DNA of 32,139 nucleotides from an uncultured Clostridia bacterium (GTDB taxonomy: Bacteria > Bacillota > Clostridia > Oscillospirales > Oscillospiraceae), in contig CAMUYE010000018.1 of NCBI GenBank assembly GCA_947164825.1, positions 1 through 32,139 of the forward strand. The letters run 5' to 3'. The stretch's first letter is position 1, and each line of letters starts with the position of its first letter. The translations under genes were made by a program, and so were the position numbers. Below are positions 16,501 to 23,426 of the stretch, in pieces. A model generated the notes under the pieces. The model searched no databases and was not told the origin of the DNA. It saw only the letters and a program-made list of their open reading frames with translations.

Positions 16501-18197
16501 ACGGCTACAGCTTCGTCGGCTGGGTCACCGCTTCCTGCGAGAACGTCACCGTCAAGCCCACCGTCCTGACCGGCTCCTACACCCCCGCCGCCAACGTCAC
16601 GCTCTACGCCCTGTACTCCTTCACCGAGGGCAGCGGCGGCGACACCGTCTACCAGCTGGCCGACGCCTTTGAGAACGGCGGCAAGTACATTCTCGTGGCC
16701 TCCGGCGCCGTCTCCGGCACCAGCGGCAAGGCCGTCGGCAACACGGCGGTCACCAGCAGCCACTACCTGACCCCTGTGGCCGTCACCGTCAACAGCGACA
16801 ACACCGTGACCGCCACTTCCACCAACCTGCCCAAGGTCCTGTGGGTCGCCTCCGGCAACAGCACCAACGGCTACACCCTCTACAACGAAGCCGTCGGCAA
16901 GTACATGGGCCTGGATTCCTCCGAGTATCTGGCTCCCACCGCCAGCGGCCTGGCCTGGACCTACACCTCCGACCAGTATCTGGATAACAAGGTGGACAGC
17001 GAGGGCTACTACTACCTGTCCTACTCCTCCAGCTCCACCGTCCGCTACACCACCAGCAAGTCCGGCGCCGTCATCAAGCTCTACAAGGAAACCAGCACCG
17101 GCGCCACCTACTACACCACCGTGATCGGCGAGACCACCCACACCCATACAGCCGCGGCCGCCGTGCAGGAGAACTACGTGGCTCCCAGCTGCACCGCCGC
17201 CGGCAGCTATGACGAGGTCGTCTACTGCGCCACCTGCGGCGAAGAGATGAGCCGCACCCACAAGACCGTTGCCGCCCTGGGCCACAACGCCGGTACGCCC
17301 ATCCAGGAAAACTACGTGGCCCCCACCGAAACCACGGACGGCGGCTACGACACCGTGACCTACTGCACCCGCTGCAATGCCGAGCTGAGCCGTGAGCACA
17401 CCACGCTGCCCGCCACCGGCAGCACCACCTACTACACCGTGACTTTCTCCGTGCCCTCCGGCGTGGCCGCTGTCAGCGCCATGACGGTGGAAGCCGGCGG
17501 CTCCATCACCCTGCCCACCGCAGGCGCTCCGGCCGGTTACACCTTCCTCGGCTGGGTCACCTCCACTGTGAGCGACGCCACCGAGCAGCCCACCACCTAC
17601 ACTGGCACCGTGACGGTCAACGGCAATGTGACGCTGTACGCCCTGTACTCCTACACCGCTTCCTCCGGTTCCGGCGAGACCGGCTACGAGCTCCTGGGTT
17701 CCGCTCCCTCCGACTGGACCGGCAATTACATCATCACCTACGGCACCAGCACCTCCAGCCTCTACGTGCTCAAGGGCCTGTCCGGCAACACCAGATATGA
17801 GTCCACCTCCGCCGGCGGCGCGGTCCTGTACAGCAACGCTGGCATGAGCTACGCCGACGGCATGATGACCGGAGTGGGCAGCGCCTACGTCTGGAACCTG
17901 GCCAAGACCGGCTCCTACTACACCATCAAGAGCGCCAACACCGGCACCTACCTGGCCAACAAGAGCAACTACCTCTACAGCCAGAGCTCTTACAGCTCCA
18001 GCTACTGCCGCTGGACCCTGTCCATGGACAGCTCCGGCAACGTGACCGCCAAGAACACCGGCTCCAGCCGCTATCCCTACCTGAGCTTCTCCAGCAGCAA
18101 GTACTTCATGGTGAACTCCTCCGTGCCCACAGGCCTGTACTTCTGGAAGGAGACCACCACCTCCGGCAGCTCCGTGACCTACTACACCACCGGCTGA
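13572..18197 (+). CDS. Secreted papain-family (C1) cysteine protease with lectin-like and repeat domains
   Basis: A 1541-residue protein starting MKHSLKKVMALLLATILVMT, a signal peptide likely cleaved after AFA. A C1 peptidase domain (about 85-340) shows Cys107 (GTCWTFG), His279 (SNHAVTVVGW) and Asn311 (KNSWASSWG). A lectin-like domain that often follows such peptidases comes next (about 345-520). Then come three InlB/Flg_new-like modules (GYSFVGW...LYALY; about 590-668, 942-1020, 1286-1364), three larger beta modules (two close copies at about 670-835 and 1370-1530), and two cysteine-paired 95-residue repeats. It has no SLH domain and no C-terminal sorting signal, so it is probably released. 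GGGAGAG precedes the ATG. Codons end overwhelmingly in C. It probably degrades host or dietary protein. Confidence 0.92.
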   Translation: MKHSLKKVMALLLATILVMTMLPTVAFAGNGIAGEGRADDARIPNDYIPFVRHGSSAVSDAYARGDMATYRQLSGCSATRGTLPSSYDSRDYGYITSVKNQNPYGTCWTFGTMAPIEAYMIKHGIINKATGAAATTSMDLSEYHLAWFTYTNAYDAEGMLTGDKTTAKTDSSASSYLDRGGNYALATYTLMRWEGAASESTSALAYSNASTSGLNSQYAYAYNVAHVTDATWINVSDQDAVKQAIMEYGAGTISYYHSDSYLNTSTYAYYYNAGTSSNHAVTVVGWDDNYAVSNFKSGKRPSNPGAWIIKNSWASSWGKNGYFYLSYEDTSVVNGACCFYKVAAEDNYAHCYQYDGTANVVNYQSMGNNCQIANIFTANGTQSLKAVALSPWDEATTYTLYIYTGLSSDTNPTSGTLACTQTGYLPYSGYFTIPLDQSVSLTNGEKFSVVFKLSTPEPDPDENNTYVHIPYDATSSDVSWVTFTHTNHGNTSYYKEANGSWTNVPNNGDFRIKAYTDDASYTVTAVSNNTSYGTVSVNGNKITASPKTGYYVSDAQVTSGTATVSINGNVITVNASSDCTVKVIFAVKPQYTVTYKALGSTLSTATAYVQDVINLPATATAVDGYSFVGWTTSTVAETTVKPEYYAPGAEYTVTGNATLYALYTRSEGSGEIVYEIVSEPITDWAGKYVVTCGKDSSMLVLKGLSGNTSYESSSAGGAASFSGTGMTLDNGVLKNVGSAYIFEAASADGGWSLKNASTGTYLGSYNSYLYSRSSYSSSYCVWSLEYDTYNICMKVSNAASSSYPYLVKGSNSYFVINSGYTTNKTQLWKQTTASTTYYNTNPSATHTHTAAAAVQENYVAPTCTAAGSYDEVVYCSSCGEEMSRTAKTVAALGHNAGSPVQENYVAPTETTDGGYDTVTYCTRCSAELSRTHTTLPATGPTVYYTVSFSVPNGVTSPASQTVAAGGSVTLPTAGAPDGYSFVGWVTASCENVTVKPTVLTGSYTPAANVTLYALYSFTEGSGGDTVYQLADAFENGGKYILVASGAVSGTSGKAVGNTAVTSSHYLTPVAVTVNSDNTVTATSTNLPKVLWVASGNSTNGYTLYNEAVGKYMGLDSSEYLAPTASGLAWTYTSDQYLDNKVDSEGYYYLSYSSSSTVRYTTSKSGAVIKLYKETSTGATYYTTVIGETTHTHTAAAAVQENYVAPSCTAAGSYDEVVYCATCGEEMSRTHKTVAALGHNAGTPIQENYVAPTETTDGGYDTVTYCTRCNAELSREHTTLPATGSTTYYTVTFSVPSGVAAVSAMTVEAGGSITLPTAGAPAGYTFLGWVTSTVSDATEQPTTYTGTVTVNGNVTLYALYSYTASSGSGETGYELLGSAPSDWTGNYIITYGTSTSSLYVLKGLSGNTRYESTSAGGAVLYSNAGMSYADGMMTGVGSAYVWNLAKTGSYYTIKSANTGTYLANKSNYLYSQSSYSSSYCRWTLSMDSSGNVTAKNTGSSRYPYLSFSSSKYFMVNSSVPTGLYFWKETTTSGSSVTYYTTG
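16104..16388 (+). repeat. 95-codon intragenic repeat, copy 1
   Basis: A direct repeat of exactly the same length as the copy at 17136-17420 and close to identical at DNA level by eye. It is built from two half-units, each beginning VQENYVAPT and holding a CxxC pair (YCSSC, YCTRC). This suggests recent duplication or gene conversion inside the protease gene. Confidence 0.85.
17136..17420 (+). repeat. 95-codon intragenic repeat, copy 2
   Basis: The second copy of the 285-nt direct repeat, in the same frame. The CxxC pairs are YCATC and YCTRC. Both copies end in LPATG, which resembles a sortase motif but is internal. Confidence 0.85.
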
Positions 18198-18256
18198 TCC
18201 GGGAAGAACGCAAAGAAGCCTCCCTGACGCAGGGAAACGAAGCCCCATACTCGCAG

Positions 18257-18289
18257 CGCCCGCCGCAATCCCTGCGGCGGGCGTTTTTT
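18257..18289 (+). terminator. Intrinsic terminator of the C1 protease gene
   Basis: A perfect 11-bp GC-rich stem (18257-18267 and 18273-18283, 5-nt loop) followed by six T. Confidence 0.9.
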
Positions 18290-18315
18290 GTTTCTCAGAA
18301 GCTTGTCGTTTTTTG

Positions 18316-18347
18316 TTGCATTATTTTCGAAGATGTGTTAATATAAT
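18316..18347 (+). promoter_or_regulatory. Promoter of the acyl-activation operon
   Basis: TTGCAT (18316-18321), 17 nt, and TAATAT (18339-18344), with an overlapping perfect TATAAT at 18342-18347. Either -10 puts the transcription start within a few bases of the ATG at 18354. No other good promoter or terminator appears before 29394, so this promoter may drive the whole operon. Confidence 0.65.
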
Positions 18348-18353
18348 ACGAGT

Positions 18354-18440
18354 ATGAAAAAACTGATCGATGAGCCGGTTCGCCGCCGCTTCGGCGCCTG
18401 CCGCGCATCGGATTACGAAACCCGGAGAAGACTGTTATGA
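18354..18440 (+). CDS. 28-residue leader ORF (putative, leaderless)
   Basis: ATG AAA AAA CTG opens a 28-codon frame (MKKLIDEPVRRRFGAC...) whose TGA overlaps the ATG of the acyl ligase gene as ATGA. Its start lies at the predicted transcription start, so it would be translated from a leaderless mRNA. The peptide is arginine-rich. It could couple translation to the first enzyme or act as a regulatory leader peptide. It has no recognisable relative, and it may be fortuitous because the ligase has its own GGAGA site. Confidence 0.35.
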   Translation: MKKLIDEPVRRRFGACRASDYETRRRLL

Positions 18441-20365
18441 CGGACTATCAGATCGGCGGCGCAAAAACCATCAACTCCTTTGTTGCGGAAAAGCTGCAGG
18501 CCTTCCGGGACCAGGGGCTCCGCTTCGAGACCCTGTTCGCGCTGATGTTCCGGGAGCGCGACAACGTGCTGTACGAACGCAGCGTCGGCTGGAAGATCGA
18601 AAGCACGACCTACGCGGAGGCAAAGGAACACGCCGAACAGAGAGCCGCCCGCCTGCGCTCGAAGCTTCCCGGACTGGAGCAGGACTCCGTGGTGGGCCTG
18701 TATCTGGACAACAGTCTGGCCTGGATCGAGTGCTTCTGGGCCATTCTGATCGCGGGCTTCCGCCCTCTGCTGATGAATCTTCGGCTGGATCGCCGTCTGC
18801 TGGAGCAGACTCTGGCGGACACCGGCTGCTGTGCCGTGATCGCCGAAGGTACGGCCTTCTCCTGCCCGACCCTGTCTCCGGCGGAGCTGGAAGGGGAGGG
18901 GCTGCCCGTTCCCGGCGTGCCCTTCGGGACGGAGCTTATGGTCATGTCCTCGGGCACCTCGGAGCACGTCAAGGTCTGCGCCTACAGCGCCGAGGAGTTC
19001 TATTATCAGATCTGCGACAGCTATGCCATCGTCCGGGAATGCCGCCGGATCAAGCGCCATTATGACGGGAAATTGAAGCTGCTGGCGTTTTTGCCCTTCT
19101 ATCACGTCTTTGGCCTGATTGCCATGTATATCTGGTTCGGGTTCTTCTCCCGCACTTTTGTCCACCTGCCGGATCTGGCGCCGGAGACCATCGTCAATAC
19201 GATCCGGCGGCATAAGGTGACCCATATCTTCGCGGTCCCCCTCTTCTGGGAGAAGGTCTATGAGCAGGCCCTCCGCGGCATCCGGGATCGGGGCGGGGAG
19301 ACCCTTGCCCGCTTCGAGCGGGGCGTGAAGCTCTGGGAAAAGCTTCCCGCGCCTGTTGCCGAAGCCTTCTCGAAGCGCGCCTTCCGGGAGGTCCGTGAAA
19401 AGCTCTTCGGCGAAAGCGTCCAGTTTATGATCACCGGCGGAAGCATGATCGACCCGAAGATCCTGCGCTTTTTCAACGCCATCGGCTACCGCCTTGCCAA
19501 CGGGTACGGCATGACGGAGATCGGCATCACCTCCGTGGAGCTCTCCGCTTCCCACCGCTGGCTTTGCGGCGGCTTTGTGGGCGGACCCATGCGCTGCGCG
19601 GAGTACCGCCTGGCCGAGGACGGGGAGCTGCTGGTCCGGGGGCAGGTTATCGCCCGCCGCGTGCTGACCGAGGGGCTGTGGACCGAACCCGACGGCTGGT
19701 TCCATACCCGGGACCTGGCAGTCTGCGAAAATGGCCACTACCGCCTGCTGGGCCGCAAGGACGATCTGATCGTGGGCCCCGGCGGCGAGAATCTGAACCC
19801 CAATCTGCTGGAGCCCCTGCTCCAGCCCGTCGGCTGCGGCCCTGTCTGCCTCATCGGCAGCAAGCGGAGCGGCAAGACCGCCCCCGTCCTCCTCGTGCCC
19901 GCCGACGGCCTGGCTTCCACCCGGGAGCTGGAGGCGCTGAAACAGGATGCGGCTGCCCGGATCGAGGCCGCCGGACTCCGGGGCGAGATCGCGAAGGTCG
20001 CCCTCGTACCGGGGCCGCTGATGCTGCCGGAGGAATTCAAGCTCAACCGTCTGCGCCTGGCCCGGGCCTATGATTCCGGTGAACTTCGGGAGACGGATCC
20101 CGCCCTGCGGGGGGAAGGCGTGTCGAAGGATGCGCTGCTGCAGCGGATTACAGCCTGCTTTGCCAAAGCGCTCTGCGCCGAGGCAGGGGAGATCGGGGCG
20201 GACCAGGACTTCTTCCTGGACCTGGGCGGCACCAGTCTGGACTACTTCGCCCTGCGGGCAGAGCTGCAGGATGAACTTGGCGTGTCCTTCCCCATGGAGA
20301 GCGCCGAGCTGCACACTGTCCGCCAGTTTGCCGACTATCTACGAAACCACCGGGAGATCGGATGA
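18437..20365 (+). CDS. AMP-dependent acyl ligase fused to a C-terminal acyl carrier domain
   Basis: A 642-residue protein. Residues 1 to about 550 form an ANL-superfamily adenylation domain: phosphate-loop motif MSSGTSEHVK (170-179, a divergent form of the usual TSGTTGxPK), YGMTE, GWFHTRDLA, GRKDDLI and the catalytic Lys535 (PEEFKLN). Residues 560-642 form a phosphopantetheine carrier domain with attachment Ser600 in DLGGTSLD. The expected reaction is fatty acid plus ATP to acyl-AMP, then transfer to its own carrier arm. GGAGA lies 7 nt before the ATG. Two PlsC-type acyltransferases follow almost without gap, which suggests acyl-carrier-dependent acylation of a lipid. NRPS-like loading of another acid cannot be excluded. 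Confidence 0.88.
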   Translation: MTDYQIGGAKTINSFVAEKLQAFRDQGLRFETLFALMFRERDNVLYERSVGWKIESTTYAEAKEHAEQRAARLRSKLPGLEQDSVVGLYLDNSLAWIECFWAILIAGFRPLLMNLRLDRRLLEQTLADTGCCAVIAEGTAFSCPTLSPAELEGEGLPVPGVPFGTELMVMSSGTSEHVKVCAYSAEEFYYQICDSYAIVRECRRIKRHYDGKLKLLAFLPFYHVFGLIAMYIWFGFFSRTFVHLPDLAPETIVNTIRRHKVTHIFAVPLFWEKVYEQALRGIRDRGGETLARFERGVKLWEKLPAPVAEAFSKRAFREVREKLFGESVQFMITGGSMIDPKILRFFNAIGYRLANGYGMTEIGITSVELSASHRWLCGGFVGGPMRCAEYRLAEDGELLVRGQVIARRVLTEGLWTEPDGWFHTRDLAVCENGHYRLLGRKDDLIVGPGGENLNPNLLEPLLQPVGCGPVCLIGSKRSGKTAPVLLVPADGLASTRELEALKQDAAARIEAAGLRGEIAKVALVPGPLMLPEEFKLNRLRLARAYDSGELRETDPALRGEGVSKDALLQRITACFAKALCAEAGEIGADQDFFLDLGGTSLDYFALRAELQDELGVSFPMESAELHTVRQFADYLRNHREIG

Positions 20366-20368
20366 CCC

Positions 20369-21010
20369 ATGTTTTTGATTCGCTTTTGGCATGCCTTCAC
20401 CAAGCTGACCGGCTGGCCGGTGCAGTTCTTCTGCTTCCGCACGAAGCTGTATTATGAAGACCGTTCCGTCCAGGGACGGCATATCCGGGGGCCGGCCATT
20501 CTGATATCCAACCATACCGCGGTCTACGACTTCGCGGTGTATATGTTCGTGTTCTGGACCAGGACCCTGCGCTGCCAGATGGCGGAGCTGCTCTTTGACA
20601 TGCCCATGCTCGGGCGGCTCCTGCGGCATCTGGGGGGCATCCGGGTGGACCGAACGGGCTACGACTTCGGTTTTTTGAATCAGTCCCGGGAGATCCTGGA
20701 ACAGGGCGGCGTGGTGGAGATTTTCCCCGAGAGCCGCATCCCCCGGCCCGACGAGCCCAGGCCCCTGGAGTTCAAGGTCAGCGCGGCCTGGCTGGCGCTG
20801 GCTACCGGCGTGCCGGTGATCCCCGTGGTCACCAACGGCTCCTATTTTAACCGCCAACGGGCCCGGGTTCTCATCGGCAAGCCGCTGCTGGCCTCCGATC
20901 TCACGGAGGATGGCCTGGACGAAAAAGAGAACCTGCGCCTCGTTTCCGAACGGTTCCGGGAACGCATCATGGAATTGGAGAAGCTTCTCAATGAACAAAC
21001 AAGCAAATAA
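20369..21010 (+). CDS. PlsC-type 1-acylglycerol-3-phosphate acyltransferase family protein (first copy)
   Basis: A 213-residue protein with the acyltransferase motifs SNHTAVYD (HX4D, His49-Asp54) and FPESRI (119-124, in the place of the usual FPEG). N-terminal hydrophobic and amphipathic segments suggest peripheral attachment to the inner side of the membrane. The family moves an acyl group from acyl-ACP or acyl-CoA to lysophosphatidate or a related acceptor. It begins 3 nt after the ligase stop codon and overlaps the next acyltransferase gene by 20 nt, so the three are probably translated together. Confidence 0.88.
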   Translation: MFLIRFWHAFTKLTGWPVQFFCFRTKLYYEDRSVQGRHIRGPAILISNHTAVYDFAVYMFVFWTRTLRCQMAELLFDMPMLGRLLRHLGGIRVDRTGYDFGFLNQSREILEQGGVVEIFPESRIPRPDEPRPLEFKVSAAWLALATGVPVIPVVTNGSYFNRQRARVLIGKPLLASDLTEDGLDEKENLRLVSERFRERIMELEKLLNEQTSK

Positions 21011-21662
21011 AGCGAAGCCCGTTTCGTTTCGCTATCTGTTTTACGACTTCGTAAAACTGACGGCCGCTCTGCCTGGCTTGATCTGGCTTCGCCCGAAGTG
21101 GATCTTCGAGAGTCCCGCCGCGAGAAAGCGGATCCGGGGCGGCTGCGTCGTGATCGCCAACCACGCCGGTTTTTTGGATCCGGTCTACGTGATGTTCGCG
21201 ATCTGGTATCGGCGGCACCGCTTCGTCTGCGACAAGCTGTTCTTCCAGGGGAAAAAGCGCTGGCTCTTTCAGGGCTTCCGCTGTATCCCCGTTGACCGGG
21301 AAAACTTCGGCATGGACTCCATGCGGAAGATCACCGGGGAGCTGCGCGGCGGTTCGCTGGTCTCGATCTTCCCTGAGGGACATATTTCCCAGGAGGGCGA
21401 GGGGGGACTGGCTTCCTTCAAGTCCGGCATGGTGCTGATGGCCCTCCAGGGCAAAGCGCCCATTGTGCCGGTCTACTGCTGCCAGAAGCCGCATGTTTAC
21501 AGTCGGCTGCGCATCGCCATCGGCGAGCCCATCAACATCATGGAACGCTACGGTTCCCGCCCCTCTCTGCCTCAGATCGAAGGCATCGTCGAAGATCTGC
21601 GGGCAAAGGAGGAGGAACTGATCGCTTTAGTCAATACTAAGAGGAGGATAAAAGAGAAATGA
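20991..21662 (+). CDS. PlsC-type acyltransferase family protein (second copy)
   Basis: A 223-residue protein with ANHAGFLD (HX4D, His58-Asp63) and the canonical FPEGHIS (127-133). It is distinct in sequence from its neighbour, so the pair may acylate different positions or use different donors. The start MNKQANKAKP is chosen because GGAG lies 10 nt upstream; the longer ORF-track start falls inside the preceding gene. The stop overlaps the next start as ATGA. Having two acyltransferases side by side with ligases is unlike the usual single housekeeping plsC. Confidence 0.88.
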   Translation: MNKQANKAKPVSFRYLFYDFVKLTAALPGLIWLRPKWIFESPAARKRIRGGCVVIANHAGFLDPVYVMFAIWYRRHRFVCDKLFFQGKKRWLFQGFRCIPVDRENFGMDSMRKITGELRGGSLVSIFPEGHISQEGEGGLASFKSGMVLMALQGKAPIVPVYCCQKPHVYSRLRIAIGEPINIMERYGSRPSLPQIEGIVEDLRAKEEELIALVNTKRRIKEK

Positions 21663-23179
21663 TCGTCACGACCAAGGAAGCTTTCCGGAAATACACGGAC
21701 GAAGCGCAGTTTGCCCGCATCGTCGAGATGGATACGGTCTCCGAGATGTGGACGCGCTGCCTGGCCGACTACGCGGAGCTGCCCGCCATCGTGGACGGCG
21801 GCGTGAGCCGGAGCTATGCGGAGCTGGAGCGGGATGCGGCCGGCTTCCGTACCCTGCTGGATCAAGCCGGGGCAGGGGAGCGCGTCGCCATCTTCGCGGC
21901 AAACTCCTACGATTTTGTCAAGGCCTATCTGGCTGTCGTCACCACGGGCCGCACGGCGGCGATTTTCCCGGCCCATCTGGACGCGGGCGCTGTGTTTGGC
22001 TGCTGCATGATGTTTGGCGTGTCCGCTCTGATCTATCAGCCGAGCTTCAGCGAGCGGCTGGAGCTGCTTCGCCAGCGCAGACCCGACCTGAAGCTGCTGC
22101 CCGCCGACGCCCTCTGCGAGGAAAAGACCCCCCACCGGGCCTGTGAGGCCAAGACGCCCTGTGCCATCGTCTTTACCGGCGGCACCAGCGGCAAGAGCAA
22201 GGGTGCGCTGCTCTCCAACCAGGCGGTCATGCAGGGCACGGTCAACGGCTGCTACGGGTACCCCGACGTGTTTGAGCAGCGCTATCTGCTGATCCTGCCC
22301 CTGTCCCACGTCTTCGGCCTGATCCGCAACCTGATGACCAGCCTCTACACCGGCAGTACGCTGTGGATCTGCCGCGACAACAAAGAGATGTTCCGGGACA
22401 TCGCCATGTTCAAGCCCACGATCCTGGTCATGGTACCGGCTCTGGCGGAAATGGCTCTGACCCTGTCCAAGAAGTTCAAGCGCAATATGCTCGGCGACGA
22501 TCTGAAGTGCATCATCTGCGGCGCCGCGCCGGTCTCTCCTTTCCTGATCGCCGAGTACGACAAGATCGGGGTCAAGCTCCTTGCGGGCTACGGACTGACC
22601 GAATCGGCCAACCTGGTTTCCGGAAACCCGGAGAGCCTGACCAAGCCCGAGTCTGTGGGCATTCCCTATCCGAACCAGGAGCTCCGGATCGAAAACGGGG
22701 AACTCTGGCTCAAGGGCAAAAACATGATGGAGGGCTACGTGGGGACGGAGGAGCCCGACGCCTACAGCGACGGCTGGTTCCGTACCGGCGACCTGGTTCG
22801 CATGGACGAGGACGGGTACCTCTACATCACCGGCCGCATCAAGGAGATCATCGTTCTGCCCAACGGCGAGAACGTCTCTCCCGCGGAAGTCGAGGCCCAT
22901 TTCAACACGCTGGCGCTGATCCAGGACTCCCAGGTTTTTGAAGACCGGAGCGAGCTCGGCGCGCCGATCCTCGCCCTTGAGGTGGTGCTGCGGCCCACCG
23001 AGCTGGCCCAGCTTCCCGAGGAAGAGCGCCGGGCGAAGGCGGTGGCACAGCTGGAGGAGATCAACCGCAGCCTGCCAGGTTGGATGCAGGTTTCCAAAAT
23101 CACCGTCCGGGACAGCGATTTCAAGCGCACGCCGGCTATGAAGATTGTGAGATATCATTATGGAACTGACAAGAACTGA
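21659..23179 (+). CDS. AMP-dependent acyl ligase (stand-alone)
   Basis: A 506-residue ANL-superfamily ligase with a canonical phosphate loop FTGGTSGKSKG (172-182), YGLTES, GWFRTGDL, and catalytic Lys495 in RTPAMKIVR. Unlike the first ligase it has no carrier domain. Its natural partner is the acyl carrier protein gene that overlaps its 3' end by 20 nt. The expected reaction is fatty acid activation with ATP and loading onto that carrier (or onto CoA). GGAGG lies 11 nt upstream of the ATG. The fatty-acyl substrate is inferred from context. Confidence 0.9.
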   Translation: MIVTTKEAFRKYTDEAQFARIVEMDTVSEMWTRCLADYAELPAIVDGGVSRSYAELERDAAGFRTLLDQAGAGERVAIFAANSYDFVKAYLAVVTTGRTAAIFPAHLDAGAVFGCCMMFGVSALIYQPSFSERLELLRQRRPDLKLLPADALCEEKTPHRACEAKTPCAIVFTGGTSGKSKGALLSNQAVMQGTVNGCYGYPDVFEQRYLLILPLSHVFGLIRNLMTSLYTGSTLWICRDNKEMFRDIAMFKPTILVMVPALAEMALTLSKKFKRNMLGDDLKCIICGAAPVSPFLIAEYDKIGVKLLAGYGLTESANLVSGNPESLTKPESVGIPYPNQELRIENGELWLKGKNMMEGYVGTEEPDAYSDGWFRTGDLVRMDEDGYLYITGRIKEIIVLPNGENVSPAEVEAHFNTLALIQDSQVFEDRSELGAPILALEVVLRPTELAQLPEEERRAKAVAQLEEINRSLPGWMQVSKITVRDSDFKRTPAMKIVRYHYGTDKN

Positions 23180-23417
23180 AATCACCGAACGGCTGCGGGA
23201 GATCCTGCTGGCAGCCGACGACCGGAACCGTGACGTGGTGGCCGCCTGTACGGAGGATTCCCGCCTCGTTGCCGACCTGGGCTTCACCTCGGTCAGCATG
23301 CTCTACATGGTCATTGCCATCGAGGAGGAATTCAATATCCGATTCGAAAACGTCGGTGTCGCTGACTTCAACACCCTGGGCGAGGTCATCGACTACATCG
23401 AAGCGCAGCTGAAGTAG
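23160..23417 (+). CDS. Acyl carrier protein
   Basis: An 85-residue acidic protein of typical ACP length and composition. The phosphopantetheine attachment site is Ser44 in DLGFTSVSM, a variant of the usual DSL. It overlaps the end of the ligase gene, which implies coupled translation and a working partnership. The variant motif and context suggest a dedicated carrier, not the housekeeping fatty-acid-synthase ACP, which normally sits with fab genes. Confidence 0.92.
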   Translation: MELTRTEITERLREILLAADDRNRDVVAACTEDSRLVADLGFTSVSMLYMVIAIEEEFNIRFENVGVADFNTLGEVIDYIEAQLK

Positions 23418-23426
23418 AGATCCGCC

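Noticed and set aside
16374-17420. LPATG motifs as sortase anchors of the C1 protease
   Set aside because: They are internal, with no following hydrophobic helix and basic tail, so they are not standard sorting signals.
13482-18248. 1588-codon minus-strand ORF opposite the C1 protease gene
   Set aside because: Its product is a Gly/Val/Ala-rich low-complexity string with no domain, made possible by the C-ending codons of the real gene. The plus-strand protein has a signal peptide, catalytic triad and ribosome binding site.
18413-20314. 633-codon minus-strand ORF opposite the ligase-carrier gene
   Set aside because: Shadow frame. The plus strand shows adenylation and carrier motifs in order.
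21572-23299. 575-codon minus-strand ORF opposite the second ligase
   Set aside because: Shadow frame covering parts of three coupled genes.
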